This document shows, piece by piece, positions 53,724 through 61,997 of a stretch of DNA of 64,000 nucleotides; positions within the stretch are counted from its first letter, which is position 1; the number at the start of each line of letters is the position of its first letter. The notes beneath the pieces were generated by a model. That model was not told where the DNA came from, did not search any database, and saw nothing but the letters and a program-made list of their open reading frames with translations. Position numbers and translations under genes: made by a program. Source of the stretch: Daejeonia sp002484105 (GTDB lineage Bacteria; Bacteroidota; Bacteroidia; Flavobacteriales; Weeksellaceae); contig NZ_CP195105.1 in assembly GCF_051175565.1 (NCBI RefSeq), positions 1,116,001 through 1,180,000 of the forward strand. Direction: 5' to 3'.

Positions 53724-55148
53724 ATGTTACAAAATGTATTTTTTAAAAAGGCAGTTTTCACATTGTCTTTGCTTTTTCTGAGCGTTGCGCTTAATGCACA
53801 ATGTTCAACAACGGGTTGGAAAAAATTCACGCAAACTGAACAATCAAGTATTGCGCTGAAAGAAGACGGAACTATCTGGATGTGGGGAGCCAACACTTCC
53901 GGTATTAAGGGAGATGGTACAAACGGTGGTGTTGTGGAGCATCCTACACAAGTCGGAACTGCTTCTGACTGGGTAGACATTTCCGCAGGACGTTTCTTTG
54001 CTCTGGCATTGAAAGCCAACGGTGATTTGTATGGTTGGGGAAGCGGAGATTATGGATGCTTAGGTCTTGGGAATCTGACGGATCAATACACTCCGGTTAA
54101 AATTGCTGAAAACGTAAAATCTTTCTCCGCAGGTTTCCACCACAGCATGATTGTGAAAACCGACGGAACCATGTGGGGAACTGGTTACAACGACTGGAGT
54201 GGTTTAGGAGTAGGAAACAGTACAGGATATCACACGACTTGGCAGCAGGAAGCAACTCACGCTACGAACTGGGCAAAAACATTTGCAGGATACTGGAACT
54301 CGTTCGGTATCAAAACGGACGGTACGCTTTGGTCTGCAGGTTCTGACTGGGAAGGACAAACAGGTTTAGGAAAAACGGGAGCTACAGAAACCGATACTTT
54401 TGAGCAAATCGGAACAGATACTAACTGGAAAGAAGTTTCTTGCTCTCGTTATCACGTTTTAGGCCTTAAAACTGATGGGAAACTTTTCGGTTGGGGCTTG
54501 GCTACTGGTGGACAATTAGGAATTGTAGGAGCAGGCTCAACAGAATTCAACACTCCGCAACCAATTGAAGCGGCTTCTACTTATACGCATATTGCTACTT
54601 CTTGGGATGCGTCTGCAATTATAAAATCAGACGGAACCCTTTATGCTTTTGGTACAAACCACGGAGGTATTTTAGGAAGTAACGAGGCAAATACTAATAA
54701 TTTAGCACCTCAGCAAGTAGGTTCTGACAGCAACTGGAAAAATTTAGCATTAAGAGTGGGAGGTTTCCACTTCGGAGCTGTGAAAAACGATACTTCTATA
54801 TGGGCGTGGGGAACAGATAACCTATATCAGTTAGGTAACGGAGACGGCGTAACCGCTAACAGTAGTGTTCCTACTCAGGTGAAATGTGAGGACGACGGAA
54901 CAATGGCGGTACATGATGTTGTGAAAGATGGTGTGTCAGTATATCCAAATCCTGCATCTGATATTGTATATGTGAAATCTGCCCAGAAACCTGTTGGGGT
55001 AGTAAGAATTTATTCTGCAGACGGATCTTTGGTTAAAACAATTAAACCGGGTAACGATGGTGCTGTAAATATTTCAAACCTTCCTGCAGGAGTCTATATC
55101 CTGAAAACACAAAATGATGCAGCAGGAATGAAACTGCTCAAGAAATAA
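53724..55148 (+). CDS. RCC1-repeat protein with T9SS sorting domain
   Basis: A 474-aa secreted protein. The signal peptide is about 1-25 (ends LNAQ). Residues 30-390 hold RCC1-like repeats with the pattern 'ALKEDGTIWMWG', 'ALKANGDLYGWG', 'GLKTDGKLFGWG', predicting a seven-bladed beta propeller. Residues about 405-474 are a type A T9SS C-terminal domain (VSVYPNPASDIVYVKS ... GVYILKTQNDAAGMKLLKK) that directs export across the outer membrane and anchoring. Function is unknown; surface adhesion or binding is likely. A near-consensus box TTCATTTG is at 53694-53701. Its own terminator seems to have been displaced to 57763 by the IS630 insertion. Confidence 0.92.
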   Translation: MLQNVFFKKAVFTLSLLFLSVALNAQCSTTGWKKFTQTEQSSIALKEDGTIWMWGANTSGIKGDGTNGGVVEHPTQVGTASDWVDISAGRFFALALKANGDLYGWGSGDYGCLGLGNLTDQYTPVKIAENVKSFSAGFHHSMIVKTDGTMWGTGYNDWSGLGVGNSTGYHTTWQQEATHATNWAKTFAGYWNSFGIKTDGTLWSAGSDWEGQTGLGKTGATETDTFEQIGTDTNWKEVSCSRYHVLGLKTDGKLFGWGLATGGQLGIVGAGSTEFNTPQPIEAASTYTHIATSWDASAIIKSDGTLYAFGTNHGGILGSNEANTNNLAPQQVGSDSNWKNLALRVGGFHFGAVKNDTSIWAWGTDNLYQLGNGDGVTANSSVPTQVKCEDDGTMAVHDVVKDGVSVYPNPASDIVYVKSAQKPVGVVRIYSADGSLVKTIKPGNDGAVNISNLPAGVYILKTQNDAAGMKLLKK

Positions 55149-55968
55149 ATAATCTGTATTTATTAACCACACGGTAAACTAAAGTATTTTTTGTATCTTA
55201 GAGACATGGAAAAAGAAGACTTTAGGAGGATGCCTGAACCAGAGCGATTTGGGCTTCGTAAAAGAGCAATAGCACTTTTAAAATCAGGGAAGAAGCAGTA
55301 TGAAGTAGCCGCGATCATCGGGACTAAAAAGGAAACCATCTGCAAATGGCACAATTTGTACAAAACAAAAGGGTTGAAAGGTTTGCAATCCCAAAAAGTA
55401 GGAAGTAGATCGCAGGACAAGAAACTGTTAAGCGACACTCAGGAAAAATCGATTCAGAAAATGATTATTGATAAGATGCCTGACCAACTGAAACTTGACT
55501 TTGCCCTGTGGACACGTAAAGCAGTAAAGGAACTTGTAGAGCGGGAATTTAGCATTGTATTATCCATCAACACGATGGGTGATTACCTGCGCAAATGGGG
55601 GTTTACCCCACAAAAACCTAAGAAGATGGCCTATGAGCAATGCCCTAAAAAAGTGCAAAAGTGGTTGGACGAAGATTATCCTGTCATAAAAGAATCTGCA
55701 AAGCAAGAGAACGCAGAGATTTATTGGGGAGATGAGACGGGCGTAAAGAACCAATGCAACCACGGCAGAAGCTACGCACCCAAAGGAAAAACACCCGTAA
55801 AGAAAAGCATGTCCAAACGCTTTTCGGTCAATATGGTATCAGCCATTACCAATCAGGGGAAAGTACAGTTTATGATTTATTCCGATACGATGAATGCTGA
55901 AAGATTCATAGAATTTATGCAGCAACTTATCAAGTCCTCATCAAAAAAGATCTATCTGATATTAGATA

Positions 55969-57445
55969 GTCATCCCTTAATTTCATGTTAACTATTTGAT
56001 AATGTGATAAATAATCATTAATAAATATCAAAAAAACTTGTGTATAATTGCAGGAAATCGTATTTTTAGGATATAAAAAGTGGCAAAATGTTAGGCAAAA
56101 TAAAACCCGATTTACAGCAAAATTTATTCAAGACCCGACTGACTGAACTCATCAATATGGAGCATCCGCTGGTGAAACTAGCAAATGAGATTTCCTGGGA
56201 TAAAATGGAGGCAGAGTTTGAAAAATTATTTTCACAAGGCGGAAGACCCTCTATTGCAATCCGCAAAATAGCAGGTATGCTTTTGCTGAAGGAGATGTTT
56301 AAAGAAAGCGACGAGAGCGTGGTAGAAAGGTGGATTGAGAATGCCTATTGGCAGTATTTTACAGGAGAAACCTTTTTTCAGACAGAGCAGCCTTTCGATC
56401 CTAGTAATTTTGTTCATTTCAGAAAAAGAATTGGTGAGAGAGGTTTGGAATTCCTTTTGGGGCAAAGCGTTTCGCTTCATCCCAACGCCCACACCGAAGC
56501 TGAAGTTCAGATTGACACCACCGTTCAGGAGAAGAATATTACCTTTCCCACCGATTCCAAACTGGCAAAAAAAGTGATTGACAATTGTAGCAAAATAGCC
56601 AAGAAAGAGGGTGTTGTACAAAGGCAAAGCTACAAAAGAGTAAGCAAGCAACTGCTGAGGGAATCTTATTTCGGGCACCACCCTAAAAGACGGAAGAACG
56701 CTAAAATGGCGAGGAAAAAGCTCAGAACTCTCGGCAAAAGAGTGCTTCGGGAATTGGAAAGAAAACTTCCCGAGAATGTTTTGAAGGACTATGAAGAAGT
56801 TTTTAAAATTTACCTCAAAGCACTTACCCAGGAGCGCAATACAAAAGATAAAGTTTACAGCCTTCACGAATCGCAGGTGGCTTGCATTGCGAAAGGAAAG
56901 TCCGGAAAAGCATACGAGTTTGGGACAAAAGTGGCGGTAGTAAGAGGTCGGAAAACAGGCATCATCACCTCGGTAAAAAGATTTTCCGGCAACCCTCACG
57001 ACAGCAAAACTTTGGAAGAATCATTGGCACAGAGTGAACGGGTACGAAAATCCGTTGGAGGAACAAGACCTACGAAAGCAAGTACAGACCGAGGGTTTAG
57101 AGGAATCAAAGAAGTGGGAGGAACAGCAATTTTGCTTCCCACAAAAAAAGAAAAGACAAGATACGGGCAGCAAGTCGCAAGATTAAGATTCCGGGCAAGA
57201 GCAGCAATTGAACCTTGTATCTCGCATTTAAAAAGAAACCACTCCTTAGGATTAAATTTCCTAAAGGGTGTTTTAGGAGACATTCATAATGCTCTTCTGG
57301 CAGGAATTGGATATAATTTAAAGCTCAGATTAAACCAAATCATAGCTCATATTATTTTTTGGCTTCAAATACTATTCAATTTTTCAATAAAAAACAAAGC
57401 CACCATTTTTGCCGAAACTAAAATAATGGCTTTTTAAGGGGGGAC
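55969..57445 (+). mobile_element. IS5-like element inserted in the IS630 transposase
   Basis: About 1.48 kb with imperfect terminal inverted repeats (left GTCATCCCTTAA, right complement GTCCCCCCTTAA). The six bases TAGATA flank it on both sides (55963-55968 and 57446-57451). Depending on where the ends are set, the duplication is AGAT (4 bp, element 55968-57446) or TAGATA (6 bp). A single intact transposase gene fills it, so it may still be active. Confidence 0.88.
56088..57437 (+). CDS. IS5-family transposase (intact)
   Basis: A 449-aa DDE transposase. The N-terminal region (LQQNLFKTRLTELINMEHPL; GGRPSIAIRKIAGMLLLKEM) matches the IS5 group. Candidate catalytic residues are Asp143 (VQIDTTVQEKN), Asp334 (STDRGFRG) and Glu375 (IEPCISHLKRNH), the spacing and motifs fitting the N2/N3/C1 blocks of IS5/IS1182-like enzymes. 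There is no stop or frameshift, and the stop lies 8 nt before the right end of the element. Confidence 0.9.
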   Translation: MLGKIKPDLQQNLFKTRLTELINMEHPLVKLANEISWDKMEAEFEKLFSQGGRPSIAIRKIAGMLLLKEMFKESDESVVERWIENAYWQYFTGETFFQTEQPFDPSNFVHFRKRIGERGLEFLLGQSVSLHPNAHTEAEVQIDTTVQEKNITFPTDSKLAKKVIDNCSKIAKKEGVVQRQSYKRVSKQLLRESYFGHHPKRRKNAKMARKKLRTLGKRVLRELERKLPENVLKDYEEVFKIYLKALTQERNTKDKVYSLHESQVACIAKGKSGKAYEFGTKVAVVRGRKTGIITSVKRFSGNPHDSKTLEESLAQSERVRKSVGGTRPTKASTDRGFRGIKEVGGTAILLPTKKEKTRYGQQVARLRFRARAAIEPCISHLKRNHSLGLNFLKGVLGDIHNALLAGIGYNLKLRLNQIIAHIIFWLQILFNFSIKNKATIFAETKIMAF

Positions 57446-57762
57446 TAGATAATCTGCGAGTGCATCACAGCAAAATCGTAAAACAATGGGTAGAAGAACA
57501 TAAAGAGAAGATTACTTTATTCTTTCTGCCATCCTATTCTCCGGAACGCAATCCCGATGAATATCTGAATTGTGACCTCAAACAAGGTTTGTCGGCTAAG
57601 AAATCACCGAGAGACAAAGAAACATTACAAACAAATGTACTAAACCATATGGAAATGTTAAGTGAAAGCCCTAATAGAATTGTCAAATACTTCAAACATC
57701 AATCAATTCTGTATGCCGCATAAAATGTTACCTTTGTTTTCCGTCGGGTTAATATTAAGCTG

Positions 57763-57790
57763 AACCGGCTCCGAAAGAAGCCGGTTTTTA
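57763..57790 (+). terminator. Terminator, probably of the RCC1 gene
   Basis: An 8-bp perfect stem AACCGGCT/AGCCGGTT (57763-57770 with 57779-57786) followed by T. If both IS elements are removed, it lies about 24 nt after the RCC1 stop, so it probably served that gene. Confidence 0.75.
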
Positions 57791-57901
57791 TTGTTAAAAA
57801 TCAAAAAAAAAACAAAAGCCGGTTTCTGAATATGCTCTGTATATCATTGTGGAAGGAACAGGGAGGCAAGCCTCTTAAGGAAGAAAATGGAGTAACAGGG
57901 C

Positions 57902-59533
57902 TCATTCTTCCTTTCCCAGATTTTCAATAAAGTAAGAAGGCGTAATGCCTGTTCTTTTTTTGAATGCAATGGTAAAAACTTCTCTTGAAGCAAAACCACA
58001 GACTTCGGCAAGGTATGTAATTTTGTAATTTCTGTATTTTGTTTCTTTGTACAGAAGTCCTGTAATGTAATCAATCCTGAGATCGTTAATATACTGGTTG
58101 AATGTTTTCCCTTTATGGGTTTTTAAAATTTCATTTAAATATTTGGAATTTGTTTCCAGATAGTTGGAAAGATAGGAGAAACTGACTTCCTGTTTGGTGA
58201 ATTTATTGGATTTCTCAAATTTTTCCAGTTTTTTCAGGAGCAGGTTTGTGGTGTCATCAGAAATCTGTTTTTCTTTGCTTTTGTATACTGATGTTTCAGT
58301 TACGCTGGCTTTATGTATCCTTTCAGCTCCCGCTTCAGAAGTATTTTCCAGCCTGATTTTTTCAATCAGTTTTTCATAGTTCTTGTGGAGCTTTTTGTTT
58401 TTATTTCTCCAGAATATCCATCCCAACAGCAGCATGGCCACCGCCAAAAAACCTGCAAGAAGAATCACGTTTTTTATCGTTTTGTTTTTCTCGGTTTCTT
58501 TTTCGGAAATTATTTTGTTTACGGAGGTATTGACGCTTTTGCGCTCTGCCTTTTTCAGACTGTCGTTTAATTTGGTGTATAAATCTGCATACTGCCTGGA
58601 TTTTTCTTTTTCACCAGTTTCCAGATATGCTTTGAACAGGTTGTTGTAAATGTCTTTACGCATTTCCGGCTGATCGTATTTGTGGGTAAGGGATAATGCT
58701 TTTTCAGCATATAATACAGAATTTTTGTAATCTTTCTGGGCGTAATAAAAATCAGACAGTGAGGAATATAAAATAACTTTATTGCTTGGGAGAATGTTGT
58801 ATTTTGGATTTTCGTATATCTCTAAAGCTTTTCTGTAATATTCTTCCGCTGCTGAATTTTGTTTCAGTTCGCTATAATATAGATCTGCCAGCCTGAAGTA
58901 CTGAAATCCGGTTAAATCATATTTTGCTTCGATGTATGATGCTTTTTCCCGATCTGATATTTTTGCCAGTTCTTCCAGGCTTTTTTTGATGTAATAGATC
59001 ATCTTGTTGGCATCCTGATTGGCTTCACCAATGCAAACGGAATAGCTGTCGTAAATTAGTGCCGTGGTATAATGACGAGTGGTTTTATCGTCGATTTTTC
59101 CGGCATACATTTTTGCTTTGTCCAGTGTTATTAACGCCTGATCGTTAAGTCTCAGCATAGAATAGGAAGCGGCTAAATTCCTGTATATCCCTGCCAGACT
59201 GGCGAAATCGTTCAGCTTCAAGGCAAGATTTTCTACATCGGAACTGATTTTAATTACCTTCTCGTATTCGCCATTGTTAAAATATATTGTGCACAGCGCA
59301 TCTTTACTTTTCAGAATTCCTTCATCATAGCCGATTTTTTCCGAGTCTTTTAATGTCTTACCAAACATTGCAATGGCTTGGGAAGCATATTGCAAGGATA
59401 CTTTTGTGGCCTCATCCATTTCTTTTTTTATGGATTGCGGTGTTTGAGAATGATAGAGTGGCAATGAAAAAAACAGCAATACTATTAGTGTAGTAAGGGG
59501 AAGGTATTGTGATTGTAGCTTCATCATAGTCAT
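57902..59533 (-). CDS. TPR sensor-type regulator with AraC HTH (first of a pair)
   Basis: A 543-aa membrane-bound regulator typical of Bacteroidota. Signal peptide or first TM at about 10-28 (LTTLIVLLFFSLPLY), periplasmic TPR repeats (about 35-310; LAASYSMLRLNDQALITLDK, ADLYYSELKQNSAAEEYYRK), one TM helix (about 355-375; NVILLAGFLAVAMLLLGWIF), a linker, and an AraC-type HTH at the C-terminus (about 440-540). There is no histidine kinase core; signals are thought to pass straight to DNA. The ATG at 59533 (or 59524) follows a promoter box at 59573. The paralogue at 60029 is divergent. Confidence 0.88.
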   Translation of the reverse strand: MTMMKLQSQYLPLTTLIVLLFFSLPLYHSQTPQSIKKEMDEATKVSLQYASQAIAMFGKTLKDSEKIGYDEGILKSKDALCTIYFNNGEYEKVIKISSDVENLALKLNDFASLAGIYRNLAASYSMLRLNDQALITLDKAKMYAGKIDDKTTRHYTTALIYDSYSVCIGEANQDANKMIYYIKKSLEELAKISDREKASYIEAKYDLTGFQYFRLADLYYSELKQNSAAEEYYRKALEIYENPKYNILPSNKVILYSSLSDFYYAQKDYKNSVLYAEKALSLTHKYDQPEMRKDIYNNLFKAYLETGEKEKSRQYADLYTKLNDSLKKAERKSVNTSVNKIISEKETEKNKTIKNVILLAGFLAVAMLLLGWIFWRNKNKKLHKNYEKLIEKIRLENTSEAGAERIHKASVTETSVYKSKEKQISDDTTNLLLKKLEKFEKSNKFTKQEVSFSYLSNYLETNSKYLNEILKTHKGKTFNQYINDLRIDYITGLLYKETKYRNYKITYLAEVCGFASREVFTIAFKKRTGITPSYFIENLGKEE

Positions 59534-59572
59534 GTTAATTACAGTCCATAAAATAGCATTGTATTCTGGATG

Positions 59573-59580
59573 CAAAATTA
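59573..59580 (-). promoter_or_regulatory. TAnnTTTG box of the minus-strand regulator
   Basis: Minus strand TAATTTTG, 40 nt before the ATG at 59533. Confidence 0.5.
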
Positions 59581-59943
59581 CGGGGAATGGAGTGGGTAAT
59601 CGTCTTATTTTAAAAAAAATGAAATACACCGGACCCAATACGTACCCGTCTGAATTAAAACGGGATGTTCTCTCCGTTCTCAAAAGTACCCAAACAAAAT
59701 GTAATTCCCTGAAACCGTTGAGAGGAATTCCGGAATTAGTCTACTATAAAATACTGCATACTTTATTGTAAATAAGTGATCTGTAATTATATATTGGTGT
59801 TGAAACTCAGTATAGACAAGAATTAATAAACTCAATTCATTTCTGGTTGATTCGCAGGATAACATTACCGGAAAATAGATCCTGTTACAGGTGAGAATTG
59901 TTTTTATTTTTAAGCAATTTGCAGGGAAAACACAGGTGAAAAA

Positions 59944-59969
59944 TATATCATTTTCATGAAAATGATATA
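59944..59969. promoter_or_regulatory. Perfect 26-bp palindrome, candidate operator
   Basis: The half site TATATCATTTTCA is followed directly by its exact complement, with no spacer. It lies 41 bp upstream of the plus-strand promoter box, between two divergent regulator genes. Such length without mismatch is very unlikely by chance even in A+T-rich DNA. A dimeric regulator binding site or a cruciform/transcript hairpin are the options. Confidence 0.65.
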
Positions 59970-60009
59970 GGAATGTCCATTTAGGGATTAGGAAATTCTA
60001 TTTTTTGAA

Positions 60010-60017
60010 TAATTTTG
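60010..60017 (+). promoter_or_regulatory. TAnnTTTG box of the plus-strand regulator
   Basis: TAATTTTG, 12 nt before the ATG at 60029; it excludes an in-frame TTG at 60005 as start. Confidence 0.5.
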
Positions 60018-60028
60018 TGTTTTCTCCA

Positions 60029-61597
60029 ATGAAATCATTTTCGTTCATATGCCTGTTCTGTTTGACGCTTTTGAGAGCCCAGGATTATTCGGCTTTCGAT
60101 AAGGTTTATACAAAAACATATTTGGAGATAGCGCCTAAAGATCATCAAAGAGCATTGAAAATTGCAGACTCTTTGTACTTTGCGGCACCAACTCCCATAA
60201 TGCAGGTAAAGAGCCTCATGCTTTCAGCCACACTTTATCAGCAGAGCGGAGATATTACACAAGCCATAGAATATGCCAACCGGGCAGAGAATATTATTTC
60301 AGATACAGATGATTCTCCTTGGAAAACACGTGTCTACGGTTTTCTTACCACACAATACCGTTTCCTGAAACTTTATAAAAAGCAAAAGAAATTTGCAGAG
60401 AAAACCATAGAAGAAAGCCATAAAATTGCAGACAAAGACCGCGCTGCAAGTACCATCGGATTGGTATATCAGGAAATGGCCTATACCGGAATGGAGCTGG
60501 AAGATTACCCATCTGCTATTCGGTATATCCAAAAATCACAGGAAAGTTTTCATAATAGCAAGTTTTCTTCCAACGCATTATTTGCACAGAATGAACAACT
60601 TTTAGGCTTGGCATATCTGAATCTGAAACAGTTTGATCAATCTATGGAACATTATCAGGCTTCTATTCGTCTGTTGAAAGGTCTTCCAGACTATTACGTC
60701 CGGGCATTGGTGTATTCAGGATTATCCCAGCTTTACCTCGAAAAAAAAGATCTCAGGAAAGCAAAAGAATATTTGGATCAGGCCAAAGATATTGCAGATA
60801 AATCGGATTATCTGGAGGTAAAAAAGGAAGTAAATAAATCTGCCCAAAAATATTATACCGCTACTGAAAATATTGACAGCCTGGTCGATGTTACCAAAGA
60901 TACCGATTCCCTGACAGCTGTGCTAAATAATAAAGCACAGCATTTTATGGATTCGGAGTATGAAAATATGGAGAAGAATATCTCCACCATCCAAAAGGAT
61001 AATTCCTATAAGAATTTGATTATTACAATCATTATGGCATTGCTTTTTGCTGCAGGAACTACTTTCCTTTGGATAAAGAGAAAGCAACGCAAAGATATTC
61101 AAAGGTTTAAAAAGCTTATTACCCGATTAAGAACAGAACGCATCTACCAAATTAGAGAGGAAGAGATTCCGGATAAGGATAAAAATGTTGAAAATTCTCC
61201 AGGTCTTAGTATTCCTCCGGAAACCGAACAGAAGCTTTTGAAACAGTTGGAAAATTTTGAAAATTCTGATCTTTACAGAAAAAATACCCTTTCGCTTTCT
61301 GTGCTTGCCGGTCGTTTTGAAACCAATACCAAATATCTTTCATATGTTATTAACAAGCATAAAAGGAAGAGCTTTCAGCATTACATTAATGGCTTACGTA
61401 TAGAATATATCATTAAAAAGCTGAAGAATGATCCGGTATATAAGCAATATAAAATTGCTGCTCTCGCAGATGAAAGTGGGTTTTCTTCTCCTAATAAATT
61501 TGCCATGGTCTTCAAAAAAGTGACTTCAATTTCCCCTTCGCAGTTTATTAAATATCTGGATGAGAACATATCACTGAAAGATACTGAAATCGACTGA
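60029..61597 (+). CDS. TPR sensor-type regulator with AraC HTH (second of a pair)
   Basis: A 522-aa paralogue of the minus-strand neighbour with the same order: signal peptide (1-18, MKSFSFICLFCLTLLRAQ), TPR repeats (about 25-300; ARALVYSGLSQLYLEKKDLR-like units), one TM helix (about 330-350; NLIITIIMALLFAAGTTFLW), basic linker (IKRKQRKDIQRFKKLITRLR), and a C-terminal AraC HTH (ETNTKYLSYVINKHKRKSFQ; DESGFSSPNKFAMVFKK). The start at 60029 rests on the promoter box and the clean signal peptide. It may bind the palindrome upstream. A third, decayed relative lies at 52936. Confidence 0.87.
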   Translation: MKSFSFICLFCLTLLRAQDYSAFDKVYTKTYLEIAPKDHQRALKIADSLYFAAPTPIMQVKSLMLSATLYQQSGDITQAIEYANRAENIISDTDDSPWKTRVYGFLTTQYRFLKLYKKQKKFAEKTIEESHKIADKDRAASTIGLVYQEMAYTGMELEDYPSAIRYIQKSQESFHNSKFSSNALFAQNEQLLGLAYLNLKQFDQSMEHYQASIRLLKGLPDYYVRALVYSGLSQLYLEKKDLRKAKEYLDQAKDIADKSDYLEVKKEVNKSAQKYYTATENIDSLVDVTKDTDSLTAVLNNKAQHFMDSEYENMEKNISTIQKDNSYKNLIITIIMALLFAAGTTFLWIKRKQRKDIQRFKKLITRLRTERIYQIREEEIPDKDKNVENSPGLSIPPETEQKLLKQLENFENSDLYRKNTLSLSVLAGRFETNTKYLSYVINKHKRKSFQHYINGLRIEYIIKKLKNDPVYKQYKIAALADESGFSSPNKFAMVFKKVTSISPSQFIKYLDENISLKDTEID

Positions 61598-61670
61598 ATT
61601 CCGTAATTTTTCATTTACCATTTTAGGGAATCCGATAATTCTAACATTTTTATAAGGGTTCAGCTACCAA

Positions 61671-61678
61671 TACTTTTG
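61671..61678 (+). promoter_or_regulatory. TAnnTTTG box of the terminal operon
   Basis: TACTTTTG, 17 nt before the ATG at 61695. Confidence 0.5.
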
Positions 61679-61694
61679 CGAAAACATTAAAATA

Positions 61695-61979
61695 ATGGTG
61701 TGTCTCTATCAACTGAAATCATCCAGATATTCTGTGGGTATGAATATTCACCCACTAAAATACCTGTGTTTATCTATCCCAAATACTCAAATCTTCATTG
61801 AAACACCTGCGGATCTGCTTCATAGAAAAGCCATGGTATTCAGTGGTCTTTTGCTGTTATTATTTCCACAAATCCTCTCATCCTTTGCTTTCCATGCTTT
61901 CCATATAAATGTATTATTGCGAAAATTAACGGATAAGCATGACCTCGCATCTGTAGAAACAAAGTTCCAGAAATACTGA
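61695..61979 (+). CDS. Small hypothetical protein with one hydrophobic segment
   Basis: A 94-aa frame directly behind a good promoter box and 18 nt before the next gene. It has one strong hydrophobic stretch (about 47-66, AMVFSGLLLLLFPQILSSFA) and a basic, polar tail. No family is recognised. An alternative ATG is 15 codons downstream (MNIHPLKYLC). Its support is positional, so it might be only part of a leader. Confidence 0.45.
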   Translation: MVCLYQLKSSRYSVGMNIHPLKYLCLSIPNTQIFIETPADLLHRKAMVFSGLLLLLFPQILSSFAFHAFHINVLLRKLTDKHDLASVETKFQKY

Positions 61980-61997
61980 GAATCAATCAAAAAAAGG

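Larger units (their letters stand above)
55206..57723 (+). pseudogene. IS630 transposase, split by an IS5-like insertion
   Basis: The N-terminal part (55206 to about 55968) has a helix-turn-helix (about 20-60, QYEVAAIIGTKKETICKWHN), the first catalytic Asp in YWGDETGV (Asp176) and the second in LILD (Asp254). The coding frame then enters the inserted IS and stops at 55989-55991. It resumes at about 57450 with NLRVHHSKIVKQWVEEHKEK and the third catalytic residue in NPDEYLN, ending at 57723. Joining 55967 to 57451 after removal of one target copy gives LILDNLRVHH, the normal family sequence. So it was intact before the insertion. Confidence 0.9.
55163..57752 (+). mobile_element. IS630-family element, interrupted
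   Basis: Its ends are inverted repeats: left TTAACCACACGGTAAACTAA (from 55163) and right complement TTAACCCGACGGAAAACAAA (from 57752), about 19 of 24 positions equal. Both are flanked by the dinucleotide TA (55161-55162 and 57753-57754), the standard IS630 target duplication. Without the inner element it is about 1.11 kb, as expected. It carries one transposase gene, broken by a second IS. Confidence 0.85.
59534..60028. other. Divergent region between two TPR-HTH regulators
   Basis: 495 nt without a gene. It contains back-to-back promoter boxes (59573-59580 minus and 60010-60017 plus) and a perfect 26-bp palindrome at 59944-59969. Confidence 0.75.

Noticed and set aside
57844..58074. Minus-strand frame overlapping the 3' end of the TPR-HTH gene
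   Set aside because: Runs antiparallel in phase-shifted register inside the HTH coding region and has no features of its own.
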